A DNA stretch of 64,000 bases, taken from Pinus tabuliformis (lineage: Eukaryota; Streptophyta; Pinopsida; Pinales; Pinaceae). Positions 10,127 through 21,862 of the stretch are shown here, piece by piece. The DNA is taken from the NCBI GenBank assembly GCA_031772625.1, contig CM062816.1, positions 630,633,269 through 630,697,268 on the forward strand, read 5' to 3'. The notes below the pieces were generated by a model. It was not told where the DNA came from and ran no database searches. It saw only the letters and a program-made list of their open reading frames with translations. How positions within the stretch are numbered: the stretch's first letter is position 1; each line of letters begins with the position of its first letter. Both the position numbers and the translations under genes were made by a program.

Positions 10127-10285
10127 TGTCAGGCCAGGGTAACTCCAGCAATTGAACGAGAGAAAACACTGATTGATATTTTATTCATTAGCTAGCACTT
10201 TATTTATACAAATACAAAACGGATCAGTTCATCTTCTAGATGACTGTCCGGCTTCACCTCATCCGTTTCGGATTAGGTGTCAACA
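10127..10285 (-). repeat. 5' LTR of Copia element (159 bp)
   Basis: Partner of 4442-4600. On the minus strand it carries TATAAATAAA (10199-10208) followed by an AATAAA-like signal within the next 30 bases. U3, a short R and U5 are therefore compressed into 159 bp. Confidence 0.95.
10199..10208 (-). promoter_or_regulatory. TATA box of Copia LTR promoter
   Basis: TATAAATAAA on the minus strand, about 78 bp into the LTR, oriented toward gag. Confidence 0.65.
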
Positions 10286-10290
10286 GCCAC
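10286..10290. repeat. Target site duplication GCCAC, right
   Basis: Second copy of the 5-bp duplication; continues into actttagcagcc of the KUP fragment. Confidence 0.92.
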
Positions 10291-10483
10291 TTTAGCAGCC
10301 ATTGTAGCCAGTCAAGCATTGATTACAGCAACATTCTCAATCATAAGACAGTCCATGGCTCTTAGTTGCTTCCCTCGAGTGAATATTGTGCATACCTCAC
10401 AAAATTACGAGGGTTAGATCCATTCACCTGAGGTTAACTATGTTCTCATGGTTATCTACCTTGCAATTTTCGTAGGATTCCAT
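10286..10483 (+). pseudogene. HAK/KUP/KT fragment, copy 3
   Basis: About 198 bp that translate to the KUP block corresponding to [16 protein letters not shown] and VHTSQNYEG in copy 2, followed by the same TAG stop as copy 2. Similarity starts at the Copia insertion site (with gttgccac on its left) and ends at ggattcca, where unrelated sequence begins. The KUP copy at 22449 begins at the same nucleotide position of the exon, so this fragment and that one flank the PP2C region as direct repeats. Confidence 0.8.
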
Positions 10484-11598
10484 ACAATCTTGAATATTGA
10501 ATAGTGAAATATGAGAGAATGAAATTATATGTCCAAATAATAATAAATATGACATGGAACTCAATCCTTGAAAATGTTTGTTCCTCTCGTTGGCCCATTA
10601 TCAGCTCAGCATTGGCATGTTTGTGGCAGTTTACAGTGATGATGGCTCCTCTTCTGACTCTCACTCTGACCTCGTTACTGCTCTTCCTCAAACTTCCCAA
10701 GTCCTAGCTACTTCCACAAAACATTTTCTGGTGCAACACTAATTCTCGAATGCTTTCCTCTAACTTACTTCATTATCTAGGGTTTACGCTTCTGGATTTC
10801 CCCCCCTTTTGAGTCCACCCGGACCCGTTTTCCATCTTATTCTCTACTCTTCCTTTCTTTCCTTAACATAGATTTTAGACTGTTTCAAAGATGCTCTAGG
10901 CAGTCAATCATTTTTCTTCCCAGTCCCGTTGACCTGTTTTGGTCATTTGAGCTCATTACAGATTTTAGATTTTTTCAGAGATGCTCTACGCACCTCCTTA
11001 TTGATGTTGTCAATCGTTGTTCTACCTCTTCCCAATCGATAGGTTTAATTTAGTTTTACATAACTAAACTTGCTATCAATGTGTTTCTTCTTCTGGAGAA
11101 ACTCTGATCGATTGAAACTTCAGAATATTTGATCTATATTATTTGATGTTTTAAAAGTATTTATGTTAATAATTACGTATCATTTCCATAGAAGATTTTA
11201 TTTTCCCAACAGGCATTTATTCAACTGGTGAGGTCGACGGAATGTTAAGCCAACCACCTTACCTCCATTCTCGTTACAGTTTTCTACATCCCTATAGCAT
11301 AAGTTAAGGGGTGACACTACGTGCAATTCCAAGGACTGGGCAGATAAATACCCCTCGGATCTAGCACCTAGGGAAAGGAAATCCTCTCTTTGCAATGCAG
11401 TTACTTGGGGCATCTTTCTTTAAGAACTTCAAAAAAAAACCTCTTTGGTATTCAAATGAAGTATTCGAGTAAAATTAATGACAATACAATAATAAAAAAA
11501 TTTCCTAGATGCTTTCTCCCATGAGATGAGTTTACGAAAAAAATATGCATCTAACAGTAACTATGCAAATAAGTCAATGATTGGAAAAAATCCCTTGC
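10484..11598. other. Non-coding stretch, PP2C 3' side
   Basis: No convincing gene. Two diverged copies of a motif (cagattttaga ... agatgctcta) lie near 10870-11010. The missing last exon of the PP2C gene would be expected here, but I cannot find the usual C-terminal motif on the minus strand. Confidence 0.4.
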
Positions 11599-11750
11599 CT
11601 TCCACAATCCATCACTAGCCAAAATGAGAAAGTTTGTGGTTGCATCTATGGTCGTGTCTCTCACATCTAGTTCTGAACTTAAATGTTGCTTCAGACTCCT
11701 TTCACCAAACGCATGAGCTATAGCAAGCTGACCGTTAACTCGAGGTGCAT
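11599..11750 (-). CDS. PP2C exon 3 (candidate GC donor)
   Basis: Encodes PRVNGQLAIAHAFGERSLK through LILASDGLWK. The acceptor is ...TTTGAG before 11750, and phase 1 joins exon 2 to give D-A-P-R-V. The family usually has an intron exactly after LWK, and here the sequence reads AAG|GCAAGG, so the donor would be GC rather than GT. Confidence 0.8.
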
Positions 11751-14700
11751 CTCAAAATATATCAAAAAAGAACGCCATTAAGTATACAATTTCTCCCTGT
11801 GACCATTCAAATGTTACTCTTGAGCTAGAACATTAAGATAGAATTATAAAGTTACAAATCAAAAAATTATTTAAGTATGTTCTCATTAAAATTAATCTCT
11901 ATACAACATTTGTAGTGGTACCTAGCACGAGTGTCACAAATCCACCCTTCTCGATGTTTTGGCATTCAATACTTGCCTCATGATCAACAGTCAGTTGAAT
12001 AACAGTGTCTTTTTTACACATAACAGCCCTGGAATCCCTTGTATTTGCTACAAAGAGTTTTTTCCCATCAACTAAAATAGCAGTGACTGTTGTGTAGCCA
12101 TCGGGCCCTAAATCAGCTGCCTTTGCTAAAATTTTCCCATCGGTCTGGTTGTATGCATTCTTGATGGCACTTTCTGGGTCTATCCAGAACTTCGGCTCCA
12201 TTATTACCAGAGATACTTGTCAGCATTAAAATACTTAATTATCATTTTACACCATACGAAACTTTGGAAATAGCAAGTGAAAACCAATACAACAAATGGC
12301 AGATCAGTTGTAAAAGCATTTTACTAGATGTGCATCAGAGTCAGAAATCTCATCTGATATACAATTTTTTTCTGAAGAGTCATTTGAGAACCATCATATT
12401 TATATAAATGAAGGAAATTACCAAAAATGATAACGATTTGTCGCAAATGCAATTTTTGCAATAAGGAAGCACTATTGCTTTATGCCATGACGTAATGCTA
12501 CTACTAGATGTTTTTTCTTTAGATAGGTGCAAGAGACACATGAACATATAAGTATAGGAAATGTTGGAAATAATACTGAGAGGGGGGGGTGAATCAGTAT
12601 TATCAGATCAATAAAACTTTTTCAATGCTCAAAAACATATACGCTACTTCAGTTAAGTGAACCCGCGTGTACACGCTGCTGTCTAAAGCAACTAGCGTAT
12701 ATCCAGAAATCTCAGTTAGCTTATCTTCAGTAAATGCATCAGAACATTATTAACCATATTAACAGTAAACAGGTGCAGTATAACAGAACATATCATCACA
12801 CAAAAGCCACACACATGAACACAAAGATATAAGGTGGAAACCCAATGTGGGTGAAAACCACCTGCTGCAAGTCATCTCAATCTTCTTCTTAATAAGAAAA
12901 TACTTTTAAAATATTTGTACTGGTGCAGTCTTATACCAGTACGGGAGCTACAACCCCCTTTGCTTTTGTACTAGCCGATCCATTTACTAGTACACAGGCT
13001 GCTACCTGCTACAATGCTCCAAAGATCTCCCTTAGCTTTTGTACTAGCTTAGATACTAGTACGTAGGTGCTTGCCTACAATCTTCTCTCCTCCAGGTACC
13101 ACGTTTCATCAATTTTCATACTGGATACACTGAAGCACAACACATAATCTGAAAGGCCACTTTTCATCCAATTTTCATATTGGACCCATAAATATCATTG
13201 AAGCTCAAAACAATCATCAAACCCTGAATCACTGAAACCCTGTTAACATCAGTCACCAGAACACAGAGCAGACACAGAACTCTGTAATAACCATCAGATC
13301 CATCTGCAACTTCAAATATCAAGCTTTACAATGTATACGCTACTTCGATGAATCAAACCCGCATGTATACGCGCTTTTTCCAAAGACAACCCGCGTACAG
13401 ATCTAAAAATAATTTCTCATAACTTGCAGCTGTACCAGACATCAGTCATATTCATAACACTTATAGAACAATGCATGCGTCGGTATGTAGATCTAGAATA
13501 AGCATCATAAAGATAGTTCATTTCAAACCATTTGATCCCGATCTCTCCTTAGATCTTGTTCTCCATCAACCGGTGAGATCTCTCCTTAGCTCAGATCAAG
13601 CAATGCATCATCAACCCATAACCCTGCATACTGGATCTAATGCTTCATCAGATATTCAAGACATTTCAGATGCGCTTGCCTAATGATTTCCTTCTCCTTA
13701 TATAGCCTTAGGCCTTGTTCAATACCAAGAGCCAAAACCATAGAAATCCAATACCATCAACTTCAAAACTAGGGATCAACACGTCCGCCGAGATGCCAAG
13801 GTCCAAAACCATAGGCACAACTTCCAAGGAATAACCGCCATGGACCAAAGGTACTTTTCCACATACACGCGCTTTTGCTGAAGCCAACCTGCGTGTATGA
13901 ACTTTCTCTTCTTCTTATAGTCTGATCATCAATTCCTTGCTGCTGACCTTCTGTACTATGATTTGTCATCAGTGAGGTTTGCCATCAAGGACAACACTTA
14001 TCTCATAATGCCAACAATCTCCCCCTTTGGACTTGATGGCAAAGCTAACTTGTCACACTTAGAACTATCATCTGATTCCTTTGAGCTGTCCTCCATCAGT
14101 CACATCTGATATCTCTTCTGAAGATTCACCCAGTTATACATAAGTGAGATATTCTTCTATGAGAGGGTTGCCATCAAGTACAACACATGCATCATAATGC
14201 CAACAATCTCCCCCTTTGGACTTGATGGCAACAACACCAAATCACTCTCCCCCTTTGACATCAAGGGCAAAGGGTGGACCAAGATATTCTCTTCCTTTGC
14301 TGAATCATTCCACTGTCCATACTCCCCCTGAGTACCTGCTGAAATCTCTGAATAGTCTCCCCCTTTGTATATGCCAAGGTATACCAATCTGTCCATGCTC
14401 CCCCTGAGTACATGCTGAATCTCTGTACCGCTGAAGTGTGTTGTACATGCTCTTCCTGACTGTAGGCAAGATCTGCAAAAGATGTTCTTCAAGAAGAACA
14501 TGACTCTATACATCATAAAAGACCTTCCTATCACCAAAGACTCATACATACATCCATCTCTCAACTAATTGAGGATATACAAAAATTGACTCATCCACCC
14601 AACCAAGTGGGGATACATCAAAAGTTGACATATGACAACCAATCATATTGCATCAATCATCCCAGGCATAGTGGGGAAACCAAAATAGGCCGTTACATGA

Positions 14701-17700
14701 CCTCGACACCATGAAAGAGATACCACAAAAGAGATATATGACATAGAGACGAAAGACCAAGATTTACGAAAGTTACTATCAGCATCTGATAATCACCATT
14801 CAGATCAGCAACCAATTTCGCCTTTGTTCCACTTGAAACCAACAACAAATGTGAACTAGAACCAAAAGCTTTAAGATAATGCCAACAATGCATCATTGGA
14901 AGATTATCTGCTCCCCCTGAATCTGTGCCAGATGATCTCTGTCGGACCCATATCAGACTTTCTGCAACCAACATCTGTCCCTGCTGATTTCCTTCAAAAC
15001 TCCATATACGCGTCTTCATCCATATAAACAAGCGTATATACGCGGATTGGCCTTATGAAACTCGCGTACAACTATTTTCATATCAACAACCTGTAAATGT
15101 CCTGCAGCAAGGTATGTCTGAACATAGATGTCAACTCCTCCTTTTAAACATCATCATGAAATCATTCACATTACATGTGAAACCACCATAGCCATTACAT
15201 CAACGTCAAGATCTACATGATCCAAGTATCATTACTTGGGAACATCTGCATCAATCAACATATGTAAGTATCAACCTATCATCATATAGATAAGAACTCA
15301 TCACCATGTCTCCAACACAGCAACTTTGAGTAGTCATCCATGTATCAGCACTATGTATCTTGAGCTCAAGCTCATTTGACAAAACTTCTTGATATCATCA
15401 ACAGCAACAATCCTTATCCACAAGAGTGCCTGCATCATAACTGTATGATCTTTATGCATATGACAGCAGAAGTATATGAGTGACCCATCATCAAGTGAGG
15501 AAGATGTATATTCAAGCTTTGTACTTCTCCTTGTCCTTATGAAGATCACCATGTAAGCACCATATATGCATCATCAAAGAATCAACCATAAATCTGATCT
15601 GATCATCCACTATGTAACCCCAAGAATCATATGAGATTTTATCATAGACAACTCACAACCACATCATAGAAAGATATATCATTTAGCCATATAAGAATCA
15701 TCACCAAGGAATATGCCAACAATGAATTATTAAAGGCATATGCTCCCCCTCAACCTGTGCCATCTGTTAGATCTGATCATGCATATATCAGCAATAAGCA
15801 TCAAGACATCATCATCATCAAGTTAGGATCAAAACACTTCTAGACATCTTACAGGTATCAAAACATTTTTACACATCCTCAACAGACTGTAACAATTAAC
15901 CAATAGAGCAAATAATGGACTGAATCATGTCAGATCCCTTTTCTGAGCCTGTCCCCACTGCTTTTCCTCAGACTGATATATACGCGACTTTGCAGTGTCT
16001 AACTCGCGTATATACGCGACTTCCCTTTAAGGAACTTGCGTATGAGATTCAGAACGCTGAAGTTTTACACTTTCAGCTCCCCCTGAGTCTGATATGTCTG
16101 TGCTGTGATGTGTCTCAGTACATTGTACTGACTGTACTTCCTTCTTCCTCCATAACTTCAAGTGTGATGAGGTTTTCTCCTTTTGGTGTGATGTCCATCC
16201 TTTGTTCCTGCATTCCTTTGCTATATGTCCAAACGTGTTACATGCATAACATCTTACATATTCCATATTCCTCCTGTAGCAATCAGCAGCTTTGTGACCA
16301 AACATATTGCAAGCAAAGCAATATCCATTAAAGTACCTTGAATGTGATGATCTTTCTACATGATGGTCTTGAACCCTTCTTCTTCCACATCTAGCTGCAA
16401 CATGTCCAAGATTATGACATACATAACATTCAACATTATTCATAGGAGGAGTAAACGATTTTCTTTGAGGAGTCTCTTTCCTTGATTGTTGATGGGGTTG
16501 ACCTTTCATCTCCCTTTTGATCATTTTAGTTTTCTCTTTAGAGTTCCTTGCCTCACCTTGTGAGCTAGATTCACCTTCAACAGATTCATGAAAACCAAGA
16601 CCAGTCTTGATTGCAGGAGACCTTTGACTACTAAGAATATCATCCAAGGCTTTAGTACTATCTTGAAATCTCAAAAGTTTATCCTTTTCTTCTAATTTAC
16701 CTTTCAAGATATTTACCTCAACTTGAAGTTGTTCCTCCTTTTCTAGACATTGCTTCTTCATGTCTTCTCCATCTTTTCTTCCTTCTTCCATTTGTTGCCT
16801 TAGATTGAGTATCTCCTTTTCTTGCTTTTCATACAGATCCTGCTGAATTTGACGAACTCTGAAGGCACATTCCAACTGTGATTTTAAGCTGATGACTTCG
16901 TTGTCTTGTTTTTCAATTGCTTGGTGTAGATCTTCATTCTGCTTCTTGGATTCTTCAAGATCTTCCTTTAGTGAGAGGATCGTAGCTTCAAGATTTTCAT
17001 AGTAGCTGGATCTATCTTTGAGTTTCTTGATGGTTGTGCTTCTTTCGTTGACTTCTTTTCTTAATGATGTCACTTCATGCTGCAATTTTTGACATTGGTC
17101 TTCCTTGTCCTTGAGTAGCTTTCTTACCTTGTTTCCTTCTTCTAGTTGGGCCTTTAGTTTGGTAACTTCTTCTTTGAAAGCACATTCCCTTTTGTTCAAT
17201 AGATCTTGTTGATCTTTAACTTTGTCTGTAAGCCTTCTAAATACTGCCTCTATTTGATACTTTTCTTGCTCACCCATAAAAGCATGTTCAGTAGTTTCAC
17301 TATCACTTCCATCACTTTCACAAGGAAATATAGCAGGAACATCAGAGGATAACACATTCATACCTGATAATGATTCTGAATCTGATTCTGAATCTGAAGA
17401 GCCTCTTATACCTAATCCCCAATCGATTCTCCCATTGTCATAGTCCTTCTGAGATGTCTTCTTCTTCTTATGAGCTTTCTTCTTAAGCTTCTTTCCCATT
17501 GTTCCATGAATCTCCTTCAAGCGATCAAGCTTCTATCAAAGGACCTGCTCTGATACCAATTGTTGGAAATAATACTGAGAGGGGGGGGGGTGAATCAGTA
17601 TTATCAGATCAATAAAACTTTTTCAATGCTCAAAAACATATACGCTACTTCAGTTAAGTGAACCCACGTGTACACGCTGCTGTGTCTAAAGCAACTAGCG

Positions 17701-20700
17701 TATATCCAGAAATCTCAGTTAGCTTATCTTCAGTAAATGCATCAGAACATTATTAACCATATTAACAGTAAACAGGTGCAGTATAACAGAACATATCATC
17801 ACACAAAAGCCACACACATGAACACAAAGATATAAGGTGGAAACCCAATGTGGGTGAAAACCACCTGCTGCAAGTCATCTCAATCTTCTTCTTAATAAGA
17901 AAATACTTTTACAATATTTGTACTGGTGCAGTCTTATACCAGTACGGGAGCTACAACCCCCTTTGCTTTTGTACTAGCCGATCCATTTACTAGTACACAG
18001 GCTGCTACCTGCTACAATGCTCCAAAGATCTCCCTTAGCTTTTGTACTAGCTTAGATACTAGTACGTAGGTGCTTGCCTACAATCTTCTCTCCTCCAGGT
18101 ACCACGTTTCATCAATTTTCATACTGGATACACTGAAGCACAACACATAATCTGAAAGGCCACTTTTCATCCAATTTTCATACTAGACCCATAACTATCA
18201 TTGAAGCTCAAAACAATCATCAAACCCTGAATCACTGAAACCCTGTTAACAACAGTCACCAGAACACAGAGCAGACACAGAACTCTGTAATAACCATCAG
18301 ATCCATCTGCAACTTCAAATATCAAGCTTTACAATGTATACGCTACTTCGATGAATCAAACCCGCGTGTATACGCGCTTTTTCCAAAGACAACCTGTGTA
18401 CAGATCTAAAAATAATTTCTCATAACTTGCAGCTGTACCAGACATCAGTCATATTCATAACACTTATAGAACAATGCATGCGTCGGTATGTAGATCTAGA
18501 ATAAGCATCATAAAGATAGTTCATTTCAAACCATTTGATCCCGATCTCTCCTTAGATCTTGTTCTCCATCAACCGGTGAGATCTCTCCTTAGCTCAGATC
18601 AAGCAATGCATCATCAACCCATAACCCTGCATACTGGATCTAATGCTTCATCAGATATTCAAGACATTTCAGATGCGCTTGCCTAATGATTTCCTTCTCC
18701 TTATATAGCCTTAGGCCTTGTTCAATACCAAGAGCCAAAACCATAGAAATCCAATACCATCAACTTCAAAACTAGGGATCAACACGTCTGCCGAGACGCC
18801 AAGGTCCAAAACCATAGGCACAACTTCCAAGGAATAACCGCCATGGACCAAAGGTACTTTTCCACATACACGCGCTTTTGCTGAAGCCAACCTGCGTGTA
18901 TGAACTTTCTCTTCTTCTTATAGTCTGATCATCAATTCCTTGTTGCTGACCTTCTGTACTATGATTTGTCATCAGTGAGGTTTGCCATCAAGGACAACAC
19001 TTATCTCATAATGCCAACAGGAAATATATGAACAGTTTAAGCTATTTAAAAAATAGTGGATTTACGCATGAAACATATTCAACTAGAAATATGATGGGGA
19101 AAAACAAGAAATTCATTATATGTGAGAAGTAAAATGTTGGAGAATCTTCGCCTTTGAGGTTTGAGAAATGGACATGGCGATATATCACAACTAGAATAAT
19201 CTTGTTCATAGATGCAAATCATTGTTACAATTAACAATATATATCATATGCCAAAGAAAAAACATAGGAAATTAACCCATGAAGTCAATGCAAGTAGAAA
19301 CACCATAATAGAAATAATAGAGGAGAAAACGAAATTGTTTCACAAGTTACAATCAAGTTAGGCAATTGAGATAAACATATGCAATTTGGAAAATGTAAAG
19401 AAACTTTGAACCTTCTCCAATTTAATGTATAATTTTAATTTTTGATTGACTAGTGCTAGCAAAACAATACATGTCACAATACAATCAACTATAAAATTTA
19501 AATAGATGTTGTTAAATTCACAGAGAGCTTCCAAGTATTCGCTATGATTCATAGATGCTAAACCAGGTAGACCATCAGCATTGATTACAAGTATTCCCCA
19601 TGATTCATAAATGGTAAACCAGGTAGACCATCAGCATTGATTACAAGTATTCCCCGTGATTCATCGATGGTAAACCAGGTAGACCATCAGCATTAATTAC
19701 AGTGCATAACCCCAAAGGAATCGTAAGAGTTGCACTTGTGACATCCCATTTCTGAGAAGTTCAATGTCTAACTCCAAGGCCAATCAAACCAACCCGAGGG
19801 CTCAAAAATAAGATAATAAAAAATATATGCATTTGGTAACGAGGCGTGATACCTATCATCCAACTCAGAAAGGATATAGGTTGGTAATAATTGAAATAGA
19901 CTTACAAATTAGCTAATTTAGAGAGTTTCATTGTGGAAAAAATCAAGAATCTCATTCTAGATTACAATTTAAGTTGGGAATCAAACCCTACTCAACTAAT
20001 GAAAGGACCAAAATTTGCTAAACCCGTTTCTAGCACTAATTTAAATATGTAGACTATAGATTGGTACTACCCAGGCACTCCCTAGGTCACATTATCAAGC
20101 AGCACATCGGTAGCTATAGAGTGATTGATACAGATGTGGATGCTTCTTCTCCTTCCTGTACTTTTTACATCTATACGTAATGACAACTAATGGGCACTTG
20201 CACAGTATGTTGTAACTGGTGTACTTTTGAGCCCCATTGACCTCTCTTTTGGTCACCCACTACCATTAATAAAACAAGTCTTATCTTATCTTCTGTCGTC
20301 TGTTAATAGGAAATGGTACTGTAATATAAAAACAATACTAAATAGCCAGGACTAACTATCACCAATTCAGATCCTCATGTAGGAGTGAGCACTTAGTGTC
20401 TATACTTTCTTTTCTATATTTGAGGCCAATGTGCATCGAGAAATTACACTGTACAATACAAGTATTCAAGAGACATCTACTATCAATTCCATCTGTGCAA
20501 CGGGAATCTCAGTTACATACCATGAACCATGTAATCCAAATGTACATCAAGAAATTAAACTGTACAAAACAACTATTCGAGCGAAACCTCCCATCAGTTC
20601 CGTTTCATCAAAAGCAATCTCGGTTATTTACCCTGAACCTCAAAATTTTGACGACATGGTTCATGGTATACAACTGAGATTGTTGTTTGCTGAAATGGAA

Positions 20701-21803
20701 TTAATGGAAGGTGTCACTTGAATAATTTTTTTGTACAGTGTAATTTTTTGAGGTACAATGGCCTCAATAGCCATTGGGTTCTAGGCTTATTCTACATTAC
20801 ATCTTTAATATCAGAAGCAGGATCCAATTTTACCCATCTTTAATATCAGAAGCAGGATCCAATTTTACCCAAATCTATATACATAATAATAATAGTGGAT
20901 TGAGTACCATCAAAATTGTGTAATAAAATAAATTTTGTTATTTTAATTTTTTATTAGTTTTTTTAAACAAATTTTATTTTTATTTTATTTGGTATAGAGA
21001 GTGAATGTTTGAAATTGTTGGTGTATAACTAGCCCATGCCATACATTTCAATAATGAACATTGCATGAAGTTTTGTTAATAGTGTTTTTGTAATTCACTG
21101 TTAAAAAATTAGAATTAACCATATGTAGTGGTAGTAGGCAAGGCCTTTTTTCGCACCATTTATGACTGAATTTTTTTAGATTTGATGAAGAAAAATGATA
21201 TTTAAAATTCTCTTTCAATAGGTTTTGGGGAATTTGTATTTGGAAAATATTATATCCATGGTTTATAAATTACTCACAAAAAGTTGATTCAAAGTAAAAT
21301 TCCAATTTCTATTGTGATGGGTTAGAAATGGTTTTAACTATTGACCTTTGTATTTTAATTTTCCCCTAGCTTTTAAATACATTTCAAACTCTTTAATTGG
21401 CTTCATGGATTGTGAATGCTTAGAATTATTGACCTAAATATATGTATTATTAGTGTCTTTTGCAAAACAACCCTTCAAAACCACCGTAAATAAAATAGAC
21501 ACTAAAATCTTTGAACTCCACACAGTATTTAAAATTTTTAAATTAGTAATATTATTAAATAAACTAATAACATTTCTTTTTTGAGAAATTTAAATTTTAT
21601 AAATTATCAATATTACTTGCAGTTATTCTTAGCTGTAAAAATTTTACACATTTAGGGACGAAAGGCACACTCATCATAAGTTTTACTTCATGAATTGGAA
21701 GGTCAGTGTACCAAAAGAAAAATATAGTATTTTCTTGGGAATTGCACCGAGAGTAACAAGGTGCTCTACAACCCAGTATGACATAGATGTTGTTACATAT
21801 ATA

Positions 21804-21862
<59 letters not shown>

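Larger units (their letters stand above)
4442..10285 (-). mobile_element. Ty1/Copia LTR retrotransposon with very short LTRs
   Basis: A 5,844-bp complete element transcribed from the minus strand: 5' LTR 10127-10285, tRNA-iMet primer-binding site, a 1.26-kb repeat-filled leader, gag-pol 8818-4610 in one frame, polypurine tract, 3' LTR 4442-4600, and a perfect 5-bp target duplication. The domain order Gag-PR-INT-RT-RH defines Copia. The two LTRs differ at 4 of 159 positions by my reading, two of them at CpG. With only one in-frame stop in about 1,400 codons this is the best-preserved autonomous-type element in the window. It is inserted in a KUP fragment. Confidence 0.96.
12562..19019 (-). mobile_element. 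Non-autonomous Gag-only LTR retrotransposon (TR-GAG type, Sirevirus-like)
   Basis: A 6,458-bp complete element on the minus strand: LTRs of 1,455 and 1,459 bp, tRNA-iMet primer site, one intact 497-codon Gag-like ORF, a 2-kb non-coding 3' region, PPT, and 5-bp target duplication GGAAA. No protease, integrase, RT or RNase H can be found in the 3.5-kb interior, so it must borrow Pol from a relative. LTR ends (tgttggaaataatactgag plus a G-run and tgaatcag), the PPT and the Gag style recall plant Sirevirus-type Copia elements. The LTRs are nearly identical. It sits in the intron of the PP2C gene in the same orientation. Confidence 0.93.

Noticed and set aside
11198-11413. 71-codon minus-strand ORF as the missing last PP2C exon
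   Set aside because: It shows none of the C-terminal PP2C motifs and no acceptor in the right phase.
17547-17558. Possible tRNA gene (gctctgatacca)
   Set aside because: Only the 12-nt complement of the initiator tRNA-Met 3' end is present and it sits at the LTR edge, so it is a primer-binding site.
13471-18686. Two identical 70-codon ORFs (13471-13683 and 18474-18686) and paired 66-codon ORFs beside them
   Set aside because: They lie at the same position of the two LTRs of one element, so their identity reflects LTR duplication. No protein family or codon signature supports translation.
19533-19700. CRISPR-like spaced repeats
   Set aside because: Units are contiguous 56-bp tandem copies without unique spacers, and the context is a plant intron.
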